This document shows, one piece after another, positions 16,996-26,371 of a DNA stretch of 64,000 nt. The translations under genes were made by a program, and so were the position numbers. The notes beneath the pieces are model-generated. The model made no database searches. It was not told where the DNA came from and saw nothing but the letters and a program-made list of their open reading frames with translations. Source of the DNA: Streptomyces sp. VRA16 Mangrove soil (GTDB lineage Bacteria > Actinomycetota > Actinomycetes > Streptomycetales > Streptomycetaceae); the NCBI RefSeq assembly GCF_017377775.1, contig NZ_JAFVLN010000003.1, forward strand, positions 186,001 through 250,000, written 5' to 3'. Numbering within the stretch: the first letter of the stretch is position 1; each line of letters starts with the position of its first letter.

Positions 16996-18975
16996 TCAGA
17001 CCTGCGCCCGCTCCTCGACGACCTTCACGATCTTCGCGATGGCCTCGTCGACCGGGATGCCGTTCTCCTGCGAGCCGTCGCGGTAGCGGAAGGACACCGA
17101 ACCGGCGTTCATGTCCTCGTCGCCCGCGATGACCATGAAGGGCACCTTGGCCTTCTGCTGGTTGCGGATCTTCTTCTGCATGCGGTCCGAGGAGGCGTCG
17201 ACCTCGACGCGCAGACCCTGGGCCCGGGCCTTCTCGGCGAACTGCTGCAGGTACTCCACGTGCCCGTCGCCGATCGGGATGCCGACGGCCTGGACCGGGG
17301 CCAGCCACGCCGGGAACGCACCCGCGTAGTGCTCCAGGAGCACGCCGAAGAACCGCTCGATGGAACCGAACAGCGCACGGTGCAGCATGACGGGCTGCTG
17401 ACGCGAGCCGTCCGCCGCGGTGTACTCCAGGCCGAACCGCTTGGGCTGGTTGAAGTCCACCTGGAGGGTCGACATCTGCCAGGAGCGGCCGATGGCGTCC
17501 TTGACCTGCACCGAGATCTTCGGGCCGTAGTACGCGGCGCCGCCCGGGTCGGCGACCAGCGGCAGGCCCTGCTTCTCGGCCGCCTGGCGGAGCGCCTCGG
17601 TGGCCTCCTCCCAGTCCTCGTCCGTACCGATGAACTTGTCGGAGTCGTCGCGGGTCGACAGCTCCAGCTCGAACTCGGTCAGGCCGTAGTCGCGCAGCAG
17701 GTCCAGGACGAAGGTGAGGAGCTTGTCGAGCTCCTCCGCCATCTGCTCCTTGGTGCAGTAGATGTGCGAGTCGTCCTGGGTGAAGCCGCGCGAGCGGGTC
17801 AGGCCGTGCACGACGCCCGACTTCTCGTACCGGTACACGGTGCCGAACTCGAAGAGCCGCAGCGGGAGTTCACGGTAGGAACGGCCGCGCGACTTGAAGA
17901 TCAGGTTGTGCATCGGGCAGTTCATCGCCTTGAGGCGGTAGTTCTGCTCGTCGAACTGGATGGGCGGGAACATGCCGTCCGCGTAGTGCGGCAGGTGCCC
18001 CGAGGTCTCGAAGAGGTGCTCCTTCGAGATGTGCGGGGTGTTCACGAACTCGTAGCCGGAGGCCTCGTGGCGGCGCCGCGAGTAGTCCTCCATGACCTTG
18101 CGGATCACGCCGCCCTTGGGGTGGAAGACCGCGAGACCCGGGCCGAGCTCCTCCGGGAAGGAGAACAGGTCCAGCTCCGCACCGAGCTTGCGGTGGTCGC
18201 GCTTCTCGGCCTCGGCGAGGAAGTCGAGGTAGCCCTTGAGCTCGTCCTTGGTCGGCCACGCGGTGCCGTAGATGCGCTGGAGCTGCGGGTTCTTCTCGCT
18301 GCCGCGCCAGTAGGCGGCGGCGGAGCGCATCAGCTTGAACGCGGGGATGACCCGGGTCGAGGGCAGGTGCGGACCCCGGCAGAGGTCCTTCCAGCACAGG
18401 TCGCCGGTCTTGGCGTCGAGGTTGTCGTAGATGGTCAGCTCGCCGCCGCCCACCTCGGCGTCTGCGCCGTCCGCGGCCTGGGCGGCATTGCCCTTGAGGC
18501 CGATGAGCTCCAGCTTGTAGGGCTCGTCGGCCAGCTCGACGCGCGCGTCCTCGTCGGTGGTGACCCGGCGCGAGAACTTCTGGCCCCGCTTCTGGATCTC
18601 CTGCATCTTCTTCTCGATGCGCTTGAGGTCCTCGGGGGTGAACGGCTCCTTGACGTCGAAGTCGTAGTAGAAGCCGTCCTTGATGGGCGGGCCGATGCCG
18701 AGCTTGGCCTCGGGGAACAGCTCCTGCACGGCCTGCGCCATGACGTGCGCGGTGGAGTGCCGCAGGATGTTGAGACCGTCCTCGGACGTGATCTCGACGG
18801 GCTCGACCTCCTCGCCGTCGGCGACGACGTACGCGAGGTCCTTCAGCTCACCGGCCACGCGGGCCGCGACAATACTGCGCTCACCGGCGAAGAGCTCGGC
18901 GGCCGTAGTGCCCGTAGTCACCACGCGTTCTTCCCGCTCGGAATCGCGTTGGATGATCACACGGACTTCTGACAC
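16996..18975 (-). CDS. thrS: Threonyl-tRNA synthetase
   Basis: Class II aminoacyl-tRNA synthetase charging tRNA-Thr (659 residues). Domains in order: N-terminal TGS; editing domain with [12 protein letters not shown] and the [11 protein letters not shown]ys/His pair; catalytic core with the zinc-ligand segment MNCPMHN and motif 2 around [17 protein letters not shown]; anticodon-binding domain at the C-terminus. Start GTG at 18975 ([13 protein letters not shown]) follows AGGAGAG; the frame extends 10 codons further. No T-box element was seen upstream. Monocistronic, ended by the hairpin at 16945-16978. Confidence 0.97.
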   Translation of the reverse strand: MSEVRVIIQRDSEREERVVTTGTTAAELFAGERSIVAARVAGELKDLAYVVADGEEVEPVEITSEDGLNILRHSTAHVMAQAVQELFPEAKLGIGPPIKDGFYYDFDVKEPFTPEDLKRIEKKMQEIQKRGQKFSRRVTTDEDARVELADEPYKLELIGLKGNAAQAADGADAEVGGGELTIYDNLDAKTGDLCWKDLCRGPHLPSTRVIPAFKLMRSAAAYWRGSEKNPQLQRIYGTAWPTKDELKGYLDFLAEAEKRDHRKLGAELDLFSFPEELGPGLAVFHPKGGVIRKVMEDYSRRRHEASGYEFVNTPHISKEHLFETSGHLPHYADGMFPPIQFDEQNYRLKAMNCPMHNLIFKSRGRSYRELPLRLFEFGTVYRYEKSGVVHGLTRSRGFTQDDSHIYCTKEQMAEELDKLLTFVLDLLRDYGLTEFELELSTRDDSDKFIGTDEDWEEATEALRQAAEKQGLPLVADPGGAAYYGPKISVQVKDAIGRSWQMSTLQVDFNQPKRFGLEYTAADGSRQQPVMLHRALFGSIERFFGVLLEHYAGAFPAWLAPVQAVGIPIGDGHVEYLQQFAEKARAQGLRVEVDASSDRMQKKIRNQQKAKVPFMVIAGDEDMNAGSVSFRYRDGSQENGIPVDEAIAKIVKVVEERAQV

Positions 18976-19456
18976 CGGTCTCTCCTGCCTCAAAGGGAAT
19001 GCCACGCCATTACCTGTGACGCGCGCAGTAGCGATCGTACCGAGTCGCCGGGTCCGCTCGCGAAACGGTTAACGGGCAGCGGCCCGCACCCCGGCCCAGC
19101 CCGCCCCGCATGGCCCCGACCCGCCCCTGGACCGGAACACTCTCCTCGCCGACCATCCCGACCGGCGCCGGCGCCATCGGCTCGGGCCCCGCCTCGCCGG
19201 TCTCACCGACGGCGCGTACTTCCGGGAGCCGGTTTTGGACTGCCGGACCGTACGTCCCGGCCCGGATCCGGACCGCGGCGTACAGGGTGTGGACGGGCGG
19301 GGTGCGCGGCCTCGGTGAGGAGGGGCCGGCGCGCCCGTGCGGCCCCGCCGAGGGCCCGTACGCGCAGGAGCCCCTCGCCACGCTCGTGCTCCGCATCCGC
19401 CGCGAGACGATCCACCACGGCGCGGGGTTCTCCCTGCTCAGGGACCTGTACGCGCA
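18976..19456. other. 480-bp intergenic region upstream of thrS
   Basis: This gap separates thrS from the stop of the hypothetical gene that follows it in plus coordinates. It must contain the thrS promoter. A TACGAT -10-like hexamer lies at 19034-19039 on the minus strand, without a good -35. Open frames here are proline/arginine-rich shadows with no ribosome-binding site, and I see no T-box, repeat or RNA gene. Confidence 0.5.
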
Positions 19457-20683
19457 TCAGCCCGGCTGGTCGTCGCCGGCGCAGGCCTCCTCGAAGAAGT
19501 CCAGGTTCTCCTGGAGGGACTTCATCAGCCGGTCCCGCTCGGCCTCCTCGACCTGGACGGGGACGACGCCGGTGGCGCCGGTCAGGCGCCGGAAGCCGCC
19601 ACGGCTCTCCAGGCGGCCGTGCACCCGGATCGGCAGGCCGACCAGGTGGGCGTGGCCCGCGATCCGGTACGCCTCCTCGTCCAGCGTCATCCGCACCTGC
19701 GGGACGTCGGCGCCCGCGATCACGTGCAGCCGCACGGTGCCCTCGCCGCGCGGTCCGCTGCGGCCCAGACGGACGACGGTGCCGGTGACGCGGACGGAGA
19801 CGGCGGGTTCGGCGTGCAGATAGCGGGTGCCCGCCTCGCGCAGCAGGTCGAGGTCGCCGGGCGAGAACTCGACCGGGTCGTCGCCGTCGGTGCACTCCTC
19901 GGGGACCCCGGCCGCGGGCGCCCAGGCGACGCCGATCCGGGCGCCCTCCGTGCCGCGCACCAGCGCGATCAGTGCCTCGGTCAGTTCATGACTGACGCCG
20001 GCCTCGACGGCGGCGTCGAAGGCGTCCATGCCGCCGGTGGCCCGCCGGTAGTCGATGGCCTCGCGCACCGCGTACAGCGCCTGGTGCAGCCGGACGGCGA
20101 GCGAGCGGCCCGCGTCGACCGGCACGAACGCGGTGAGGCGGCGGCCGCCGGGCGCGGGCTGCACCAGCACCTGCTCCAGGGCCGCGGCGGCAGGCCGCCG
20201 GTGCCGGGCGCCGTAGTACCCGGCGCGGCCGCGCGCGGCGAGGGCACCGGCCAGCAGCATCCGGCGGGCCGCGGACCGCAGTTGCTCCTCGACGACCCAG
20301 GCGGAGGCGCCGGCGGGCCCGGCCGGCCCATCGCGCCACCAGCGGATCTCGTCGCTCGGCACGGCGAGTGAGACGAGCACCTCGCGGGCGGCCTGGGTGC
20401 CGCTGCGCTCCAGCGCGACCAGAACCTCGCCGAGCAGTTCCTCACTGTCGGGGAAGGCGCGGCTCTCCGGTACGAGCAGGCTGGTGCGGGAGCCGGAACC
20501 GGGCAGGGTCCAGCGCGCGTACCGCCCGGCCGCGCCGCCGCGCCGCTCCCAGCCGTGCCGGTCGAGCAGGGCGCTGAGCACGGCCGGGTCGACCTGTCGC
20601 GGCTCGGGCCCGGTGAGCTCCACGGGGTGTGCGCGGGCCGCGCTGAACGGACGCACGGGATCACCGATCGGGCGGTGCTGCAT
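19457..20683 (-). CDS. Hypothetical protein of 408 residues
   Basis: A soluble, Arg/Ala-rich protein I do not recognise. The start is an ATG with GGGAG seven bases upstream. The N-terminal half (about 1-180) includes LPGSGSRTSLLVPESRAFPDSEE; the C-terminal part (residues 300-395) is beta-rich (AVSVRVTGTVVRLGRSG, RIAGHAHLVGLPIRVHGRLE), which might be an OB-like fold, and the extreme C-terminus is acidic. The gene is 49 bp downstream of the DUF4365-like gene on the same strand, so the two may be co-transcribed. Function unknown. Confidence 0.75.
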   Translation of the reverse strand: MQHRPIGDPVRPFSAARAHPVELTGPEPRQVDPAVLSALLDRHGWERRGGAAGRYARWTLPGSGSRTSLLVPESRAFPDSEELLGEVLVALERSGTQAAREVLVSLAVPSDEIRWWRDGPAGPAGASAWVVEEQLRSAARRMLLAGALAARGRAGYYGARHRRPAAAALEQVLVQPAPGGRRLTAFVPVDAGRSLAVRLHQALYAVREAIDYRRATGGMDAFDAAVEAGVSHELTEALIALVRGTEGARIGVAWAPAAGVPEECTDGDDPVEFSPGDLDLLREAGTRYLHAEPAVSVRVTGTVVRLGRSGPRGEGTVRLHVIAGADVPQVRMTLDEEAYRIAGHAHLVGLPIRVHGRLESRGGFRRLTGATGVVPVQVEEAERDRLMKSLQENLDFFEEACAGDDQPG

Positions 20684-20731
20684 CTCGAACTCCCTTCACT
20701 CCCCGCCGAGTTGGCATGATTCCTCGACGGT

Positions 20732-21298
20732 TCAGGGCCGCCCGCCGGTCCCGACGCGGGTCATGATCTCGCACAGCGCGCGGTCGTCGAAGATCCGCGA
20801 GGTCGGGATGCGGACGGTGGTCCTGCGCCGGCCGGTGACCGGATGTCCGGCGAGGTTGGTCCAGTAGCAGCAGTGCCGCAGGTCGAGCCGGTCGTGGCCG
20901 GCGCGCAGCCAGTCGTCCTGGGAGCGCGGCACGAGCATCACGACGAGGATCTTGTGCACCGAGACCGGGGTGCGGGCGAGCTTCTCCAGGTGCGGATTGT
21001 CGAGCGTGAAGGAGAAGAAGGGGCCCGGCGGGTTCGGCGCGACCTGGTACGTCGCCTTGAGCTGCACTTTGATGGTGACTTCGTCGTCGACCGTGTGCCC
21101 GGGGGCACTGTGACTGACGTGCCAGTCGATGCCGTTGTCCGGAAAGGGCTGCGAGAGCGAGCACCCGGCGGCCGCCGCCACGGCGTGCAGATAGCCCACC
21201 TGAAGGGTCTCCATGCAGGCGGTGGTGGCGAGTGTGCCGCGCGACGGTGCGAACCGCTCGGGCAGCAGCCCGCCCTGTTCGGGCTGCGCGAGCGCCAT
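20732..21298 (-). CDS. DUF4365-like protein (possible PD-(D/E)xK nuclease fold)
   Basis: A 188-residue protein with the pattern NGIDWHVS...EVTIKVQLKATY, in which an Asp precedes a beta-strand with QLK, as in DUF4365 proteins often grouped with the PD-(D/E)xK nuclease superfamily. Later segments (HKILVVMLVPRSQDDW, HCCYWTNLAG) also fit that family. DNA binding or cleavage is not shown. It is divergent from a DnaQ-like exonuclease gene across a 215-bp gap, which may mean a shared nucleic-acid role, but that is inference. Confidence 0.75.
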   Translation of the reverse strand: MALAQPEQGGLLPERFAPSRGTLATTACMETLQVGYLHAVAAAAGCSLSQPFPDNGIDWHVSHSAPGHTVDDEVTIKVQLKATYQVAPNPPGPFFSFTLDNPHLEKLARTPVSVHKILVVMLVPRSQDDWLRAGHDRLDLRHCCYWTNLAGHPVTGRRRTTVRIPTSRIFDDRALCEIMTRVGTGGRP

Positions 21299-21346
21299 GG
21301 TCCAACTGGCCTTCCAGAAAGATGAATCCCCGCGGAGATCAAGAAA

Positions 21347-21364
21347 TGACTCAAACCCGAGTCA
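21347..21364. promoter_or_regulatory. Palindrome in the DUF4365 / exonuclease divergent region
   Basis: TGACTC and GAGTCA, six bases apart, form a symmetric 18-bp site about 50 bp upstream of the DUF4365-like gene. A third TGACTC half lies 40 bp further (21388-21393). It has the form of a dimeric-regulator operator; no regulator can be named. Confidence 0.35.
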
Positions 21365-21513
21365 ATGGCACCCCGCTGAACTGCCATGACTCGTACCTGT
21401 GTTGTCACCGCTCGGCGTACGACGCAAACGGCCCGGGTATCACCGAAGCGGGCAGCGGGCAACACGTCGACGGGGACGTCATCTGCCGCGCGCGAACAAG
21501 GAGTTGATGGCAC

Positions 21514-22239
21514 ATGACGTGCTGGTACGAAGGCCCCCTCGCGGCCTTCGACACGGAGACCACGGGTGTGGACGTGGAGAGCGACCGGATCGTGTCGGCG
21601 GCGCTCGTGGTGCAGGACGCGGCAGGGTCGCGTCCGCGGGTGACGCGCTGGCTGGTCAACCCGGGTGTCTCGGTGCCGGCGGGCGCCACCGAGATCCACG
21701 GCCTGACCGACGAGCACCTGCAGCGCAACGGCCGCTGGCCGTCGCCGGTGATGGAGGAGATAGGCCGGGCGCTGGCCGAACAGGCGGCGGCCGGGCGCCC
21801 TTTGGTGGTGATGAACGCCCCCTTCGACCTGACCCTCCTGGACCGGGAACTGAAGCGCCACCGCGCCTCGTCCCTGGGCCGCTACCTGGAGAACCACTCG
21901 CTGTGCGTCCTGGACCCGCGGGTCCTCGACAAGCACCTGGACCGCTACCGCAAGGGCCGCCGCACGCTGACGGACCTGTGCGCGCACTACGAGGTCGAGC
22001 TCTCGGAGGCGCACGACGCCGCCGCCGACGCACAGGCCTCGCTCGACGTGGTGCGCGCCCTGGGCCGCCGCTTCGCGACCCGCCTGGAGCGCCTCTCCCC
22101 CGCCGAGCTGCACACCCTCCAGGCGGTCTGGCACGCGGCCCAGGCCCGCGGCCTGCAGGCCTGGTTCGCCCGCTCCGGCAACCCGGAATCGGTGGACCCG
22201 GCCTGGCCCCTGCGCCCGGAACTTCCGGCGGCGGCCTGA
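21514..22239 (+). CDS. DnaQ-like 3'-5' exonuclease (DEDDh)
   Basis: A 241-residue exonuclease of the DnaQ/epsilon type. Exo I FDTETTG (residues 10-16), Exo II NAPFDLTLLD and Exo III with the catalytic His in AHDAAADAQASLDVV are all present, so it should be active on DNA or RNA 3' ends with two metal ions. It is not fused to a polymerase or helicase. The ATG at 21514 follows AAGGAG by 10 bases. The C-terminal 60 residues (after LERLSPAELHTLQAVWH) are an extra helical tail. The hairpin at 22332-22363 may end transcription from both sides. Confidence 0.92.
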   Translation: MTCWYEGPLAAFDTETTGVDVESDRIVSAALVVQDAAGSRPRVTRWLVNPGVSVPAGATEIHGLTDEHLQRNGRWPSPVMEEIGRALAEQAAAGRPLVVMNAPFDLTLLDRELKRHRASSLGRYLENHSLCVLDPRVLDKHLDRYRKGRRTLTDLCAHYEVELSEAHDAAADAQASLDVVRALGRRFATRLERLSPAELHTLQAVWHAAQARGLQAWFARSGNPESVDPAWPLRPELPAAA

Positions 22240-22331
22240 TCGTTCCCCCGCGGGGAATCCCGAACGCGGAACCAGAACCGCGGCACATCCGTGCCGCCTC
22301 CCGTCCCTCCGTCCTGCGCGCGCCCAAACGA

Positions 22332-22363
22332 AAACCGGCCCGCCATGACTGGCGGGCCGGTTT
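22332..22363. terminator. Bidirectional hairpin between the exonuclease and tRNA-Val genes
   Basis: AAACCGGCCCGCC (22332-22344) pairs perfectly with 22351-22363 around a 6-base loop; minus-strand transcripts would end in a short U-tract. It lies 8 bases after the tRNA 3' end and about 90 bases after the exonuclease stop. Confidence 0.75.
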
Positions 22364-22364
22364 C

Positions 22365-22444
22365 TCCGGGTGGGCGATACTGGGTTCGAACCAGTGACCT
22401 CTTCGGTGTGAACGAAGCGCTCTCCCACTGAGCTAATCGCCCGG
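22365..22444. repeat. 80-bp direct repeat containing tRNA-Val(CAC), left copy
   Basis: Identical over 80 bases to 29760-29839 in the same orientation; the identity stops at once outside these limits. The two copies enclose 7.3 kb that carry the rhamnogalacturonan operon and an SRPBCC gene. Seen directly by comparing the two stretches. Confidence 0.85.
22371..22442 (-). tRNA. tRNA-Val (anticodon CAC)
   Basis: 72 bases including the discriminator A. The acceptor stem GGGCGAT pairs with ATCGCCC, the anticodon arm CTTCG-TTCACAC-CGAAG exposes CAC (reads GTG), and the T-arm contains GGTTCGAACCC. CCA is not encoded. Identical to the copy at 29766-29837. A promoter (TTGAAC, 18 bp, TATTGT) lies just upstream on the minus strand. 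Confidence 0.96.
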
Positions 22445-22455
22445 GAACGGGTTGA

Positions 22456-22485
22456 ACAATACAGGTCGCGGCGCCCTGTGTTCAA
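22456..22485 (-). promoter_or_regulatory. Promoter of the left tRNA-Val(CAC) gene
   Basis: Minus-strand -35 TTGAAC (22480-22485), 18-base spacer and -10 TATTGT (22456-22461), 14 bases before the tRNA 5' end. It fits a housekeeping HrdB-type promoter. Confidence 0.55.
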
Positions 22486-22931
22486 ACCGGTTGCAGGCGG
22501 GCGGTCAGACCCCGGCGTCCGCCGCGCATCATCCACGCGTGGTTGACGCGGAAGACGGGCCGGCACGGGACGGCGAGGCGCCGCATCAGCGGCTTACGGA
22601 CCTCGACCTGCTGCTCGTACACGGCGCGGGTGCCGCCGAAGGCGCGGGGCCGCAGCGTCCAGCGCGCCCACCCCTCCAGGTCCCCGGTCATCCCGATCTC
22701 CAGGACGCCCCCGGCCGGGTCGCGGCGTCGCTCGCGGGCCACGACCGTCAGCCGGTACGGCAGAAAGGACCGGAAGACGGCGACGCCGCTGGTGTCGTCC
22801 AGCGGCGTCACCGACCGCACCTGCGGCCACCACGCCGGGTACTCCTCGGCCTTCTCGAGGACCGCGTACACCTCGGCCGGCGGCGCGGGCAGCACCCACA
22901 CGCTGCGGAAGCGGTAACGGTTCCAGTCCAT
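22482..22931 (-). CDS. SRPBCC (START/Bet v1-like) superfamily protein
   Basis: A 149-residue protein starting MDWNRYRFRSVWVLPAPPAEVYAVLEKAEEYPAWWPQV, the characteristic N-terminus of the polyketide-cyclase/SRPBCC ligand-binding fold, with the later EVRKPLMRRLAVPCRPVFRVNHAWMMRGG. Usually these bind hydrophobic ligands; the ligand is unknown. It starts 18 bp after the lyase stop, so it may be read by the pectin operon, although it also lies just inside the left tRNA-Val repeat and could belong to the ancestral locus. Confidence 0.85.
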   Translation of the reverse strand: MDWNRYRFRSVWVLPAPPAEVYAVLEKAEEYPAWWPQVRSVTPLDDTSGVAVFRSFLPYRLTVVARERRRDPAGGVLEIGMTGDLEGWARWTLRPRAFGGTRAVYEQQVEVRKPLMRRLAVPCRPVFRVNHAWMMRGGRRGLTARLQPV

Positions 22932-22949
22932 GAGCCGAGTCTGCCCGGA

Positions 22950-25706
22950 TCAGGGCATCTTGTCCCCGACGAGCGCCAGGTTCTCGATGGCCGCGAGGCC
23001 GTAGAGGGCGGTGTCGTTCGTGTAGACCCAGTTGGCCTCGGTGCCGGCGACCAGCGTCACCGGCCCGTCGACCTTCTCCGTCTTCCACGGCGAGGACTCG
23101 GTGTAGCCGTCGCTGCTGTAGAACTTCGTCCACGCCCGCTTGGCCAGCTTGGCGTCACCGGTGCGCACGGCCGCGTACGCGTCGAGGCGCGAGTGGCCCT
23201 GGAAGAGGAGCAGCGTGCCGAAGTTGGAGCCGTAACGGGCCGCCTGCTCCGCCTTGGTGGCGTTGAAGTAGCGGCAGTAGTCGTAGTACGCCTCCTCGAA
23301 CTTCGGCATGTCGACGATGTCGATCAGCTCGGCGCACAGCTCGTTGAGACCGAAGACCGCCGACAGGTGCGAGACGCCGACGACCGGTTCGGTGGCGATG
23401 GCGAACTTGCCGGTGTCGAGGTCGTACAGGCCGCTGCCCTGCACGAAGCCGTTCGGCTGGGCCGCGATCGTCTCCATCGTCGACAGGACGCGGTCGCGCG
23501 CCTTCTCCCACTTGGAGCCGCGCCGCTCCCACTCGGTGAGCCACGCCGAGACGAGCCCGCTCCAGTCGGTGCCGAAGCCGATCGACAAGGCGTTGCGGTC
23601 GGGCACGTAGTCGGTGTCGGTGCGGACCTTGCGCAGCGGGTCGAGCACGAGGAACGTCTCGTCGGAGTCGACGTTGGCGTGCATGAGGTCGCCGACCCGC
23701 TCGTCACCGGTGAGGAAGTAGTAGTAGCGGCGGTACGTGGTGTTGGCGATGCGCTGCTGCTTCGCGGAGTCGGCGTAGTGCTGGACGCCGTGCCGGGTGC
23801 CGAGTCCGGCCCACTTGCCGAGGTGGTAGACGTCGACCTCGCCGGTGTGCCGGGTCATGGCCTCGGCGAACCGGAAGATGTCGGCGCGGCCCGAGCGCAG
23901 ATAGGCCATCCACAGCCAGATGTCGGGCGACAGCTCGGAGTTGTCCCAGGCGTAGCCTCCGACGTCGTAACGCCACTGGTGGCGCACGGGGTCGTAGGAG
24001 TGCATGACGTCGCCGTAGTCCCAGAAGCCGTACCAGCGCCGCATCTCCACCTGGTCCTTGTAATAGGTGAAGAGGAAGTCGAGGTGGTCCTCGATCTTGG
24101 CCTTGGCGGGGGTGGAGCGGTCCGGCTCGGAGTACAGGCCGGGGCCGAAGACGCCGGCCTTGATGAGTTGCCTGGGCGGCGCGGCGAGCTGCGGGGCGAT
24201 GCGCACGGCCTCGACCTGCTGGGCGAGCACCTCCGGCTTCGGCGTCGCGTCGTTCGCCCAGAACATCAGCTCGCTGGTGCGGGCGATGCCGTACGGGGTG
24301 CCGAACTCGGGCTCGTAGTCCTCGTACGTGATGTTGAGGCCCTCGAGCTGCTCCGCGAACGTGTCCTGGCCCATGCCGTCGTGGTAGAAGCGCAGGTCCA
24401 TCGGCTGCGCCTGCGGCGACCACAGCCACAGCGTGACCTCGGCCTCGTCCTGGTGCGCGCCGCGGATGTCGAGCCCGGTGGGGTGCTTCTCCCAGAAGTC
24501 GCGCAGACCGAAGGAGAGTCCGCCGCTGGGACCGCCGAGGTAGCCGAAGCCGCTGGCCCGCTTGCCGCCGCCGGCCGCGATCCAGCCGTGCCCGGCCTTG
24601 GTGCGCTTGCGCAGCGTGAAGCCGTCGGCGGACAGCTGGGAGAGGGTGTAGTCGCCCCACTCGGGGATGTACTGGAGGCGGGTCGTGACGCGCTGGTCCC
24701 AGGTGGAGGGGTCGGCAAGCTTCTCGCCCGCGAACTGCGCCGCCTGCACGGACGCGCCCGGATCGCGGCGCAGTCCGGTGATGCCCTTGACGGCCTCCCG
24801 GATCATGCCGGTGTCCTCGCCGCCGATGCGGATGTGGCGGTCGTACGAGGCGTCGCGCATCGGGACGGTGAAGCGCACGCCGAGGCCGCGGATGAAGTCG
24901 CCGGACGCCTTGCCGGGCTCCTGCGTGCCGTCGTACGTGATGGTGTGGACCATGCGGAACGACTCGGCACCGGCGTAGAAGTAGAACCGGACGGAGAACG
25001 GGAGCCAGCTGCGGTTCCCCTTGCGGTGCTTGCCGTCGATCTTCACGACGGCACGGACCGGCCCGTCCTGCTCGACGGTGGTCTCCTCGATGACGGACTC
25101 GAACCGTTCCGTCTTGACGCTGCCCTGCTCGTCGTCCTCGATCTCGGCCTGCCGCAGCAGCACGAGCCGCCCGTCCTTGGCGATCTCGGTGGAGCCCCGG
25201 GTGACCGTCTTGACCAGGGACGATCCGCTCTTGCCGAGCTTGGTGACGACGACGCCGGTGTCGACGGTGACGACTCCGCCGCTCTCGTCGACGGTCACCT
25301 TCTTGTCGGGCGCGGCGGCCTGGCCGGCCTTCAGGGTGAGCTTGCCGTCACCGGCGCCGGGACCGACGGCGTGCGCGGTCCACTTCAGCGATCCGTCGGG
25401 CCACTGCGCCAGCGGCCAGGTCTGTACGGGGACCTGCTTGCCGTCCGCGTCCGTGAGCGCGAACTCCTGTCCCTTCTCGTACGCGCCCTTCGGCCACGGC
25501 ACACCGACGGTGGAGCCGGGGGCGGCGCCGAGCCCGCCGTCCTCCAGCCAGCTCAGGGTGACCGGCGCGTCGTCGGCCGTGTCGGCGGCCGACGCGGCCT
25601 GCGCCGATCCGCTGCCCAGCGCCCAGCTGAACTGTGCGGCGGCACCGGCCACCGCGGCGGCCTTGAGGAGGGATCTGCGGGGGAACCCCGGAGACACAGG
25701 GGACAT
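22950..25706 (-). CDS. Exo-rhamnogalacturonan lyase-like protein (PcRGLX/YetA type), Tat-exported
   Basis: A 918-residue secreted enzyme. The N-terminus has a twin-arginine signal (FPRRSLLKAAAVAGAAA, RR at 10-11). The following domain (VTLSWLEDGG, VGVPWPKGAYEKGQEF, WPDGSLKWTAHAV) matches the N-terminal domain of exo-rhamnogalacturonan lyases and Bacillus YetA; a long alpha-helical C-terminal part contains RWYGFWDYGDVMHSYDP and HADVDSDETF-like acidic segments. It would release disaccharides from rhamnogalacturonan I, a pectin backbone. Last sugar gene of the operon, 80 bp after the YesL-like gene. Family assignment is from memory of YetA-like sequences. Confidence 0.8.
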   Translation of the reverse strand: MSPVSPGFPRRSLLKAAAVAGAAAQFSWALGSGSAQAASAADTADDAPVTLSWLEDGGLGAAPGSTVGVPWPKGAYEKGQEFALTDADGKQVPVQTWPLAQWPDGSLKWTAHAVGPGAGDGKLTLKAGQAAAPDKKVTVDESGGVVTVDTGVVVTKLGKSGSSLVKTVTRGSTEIAKDGRLVLLRQAEIEDDEQGSVKTERFESVIEETTVEQDGPVRAVVKIDGKHRKGNRSWLPFSVRFYFYAGAESFRMVHTITYDGTQEPGKASGDFIRGLGVRFTVPMRDASYDRHIRIGGEDTGMIREAVKGITGLRRDPGASVQAAQFAGEKLADPSTWDQRVTTRLQYIPEWGDYTLSQLSADGFTLRKRTKAGHGWIAAGGGKRASGFGYLGGPSGGLSFGLRDFWEKHPTGLDIRGAHQDEAEVTLWLWSPQAQPMDLRFYHDGMGQDTFAEQLEGLNITYEDYEPEFGTPYGIARTSELMFWANDATPKPEVLAQQVEAVRIAPQLAAPPRQLIKAGVFGPGLYSEPDRSTPAKAKIEDHLDFLFTYYKDQVEMRRWYGFWDYGDVMHSYDPVRHQWRYDVGGYAWDNSELSPDIWLWMAYLRSGRADIFRFAEAMTRHTGEVDVYHLGKWAGLGTRHGVQHYADSAKQQRIANTTYRRYYYFLTGDERVGDLMHANVDSDETFLVLDPLRKVRTDTDYVPDRNALSIGFGTDWSGLVSAWLTEWERRGSKWEKARDRVLSTMETIAAQPNGFVQGSGLYDLDTGKFAIATEPVVGVSHLSAVFGLNELCAELIDIVDMPKFEEAYYDYCRYFNATKAEQAARYGSNFGTLLLFQGHSRLDAYAAVRTGDAKLAKRAWTKFYSSDGYTESSPWKTEKVDGPVTLVAGTEANWVYTNDTALYGLAAIENLALVGDKMP

Positions 25707-25786
25707 CGTTGTTCCTTTCCGTGCATGCCAAACGTGCCGTACGAGAAGGGCGTTGAGAGGGAATGGGTCCGTGGCGGGCCGGGACC

Positions 25787-26371
25787 TCAGCGGGTCCCGG
25801 CGCGCTCCTCCACGGCGATCGCCGCCGCGGCGAGGATGCCGAGGACGGGGACGGCGAGGGGGGTGATGAAGCCGGCGCACAGGACGGTGAGCGCGATCCC
25901 GCAGACGAGCAGCAGGGAACCGCCCGGGCCGCGCAGGGTGCGTCGCGCCGCGGCGCCGAGCAGCGGGCGCCAGGCCGCTCCCGGCTCCCACACGGCGGCG
26001 GCCCGCAGAACGGTGACGGCGGCCGCGAGCAGGGCGAACAGGCCCACGGCTGCGGCGAACCGGCCGCCCGGCAGCCCGGCGCGGGCGACCCGCAGGTCGA
26101 CCCAGACGGCGGCCCAGGCGGCGATGCCCGCGAGGCCGACGAGCCAGCCGCGGCGCGCCGCGGACCGAAGGTCGGCGACGAACTCCCGCCATCCGCCGAC
26201 CTGTTGCTCCAGGTGTCGGCGCAGGTGCCGGGCCCCGGCCGCGAAGGCGGCCGGAGCGGTGACGACGGGCACCGAGGCGAGGGCGATCCAGACGCCGGTG
26301 AGCAGGCACTCGGCGAAGACGCCGAACCCGATCCGGCGGCGCGACTCGGTCACGGGAGCGGCGCCCCTCAC
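25787..26371 (-). CDS. YesL/DUF624-like integral membrane protein
   Basis: A 194-residue protein with about five hydrophobic segments (VFAECLLTGVWIALASVPVVTAPAA, LVGLAGIAAWAAVWV, AAAVGLFALLAAAVTVL, SLLLVCGIALTVLCAGFI, AVPVLGILAAAAIAV). In Bacillus, YesL (DUF624) genes lie in the rhamnogalacturonan operon with LplB/C-like permeases, and the placement here is the same. Its stop-start overlap with the upstream permease gene (26368-26371) shows coupling. Molecular role unknown. Confidence 0.75.
   Translation of the reverse strand: MRGAAPVTESRRRIGFGVFAECLLTGVWIALASVPVVTAPAAFAAGARHLRRHLEQQVGGWREFVADLRSAARRGWLVGLAGIAAWAAVWVDLRVARAGLPGGRFAAAVGLFALLAAAVTVLRAAAVWEPGAAWRPLLGAAARRTLRGPGGSLLLVCGIALTVLCAGFITPLAVPVLGILAAAAIAVEERAGTR

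Noticed and set aside
19006..19456. T-box element for thrS
   Set aside because: No UGGNACC-like T-box sequence or matching specifier stem was found in the upstream region.
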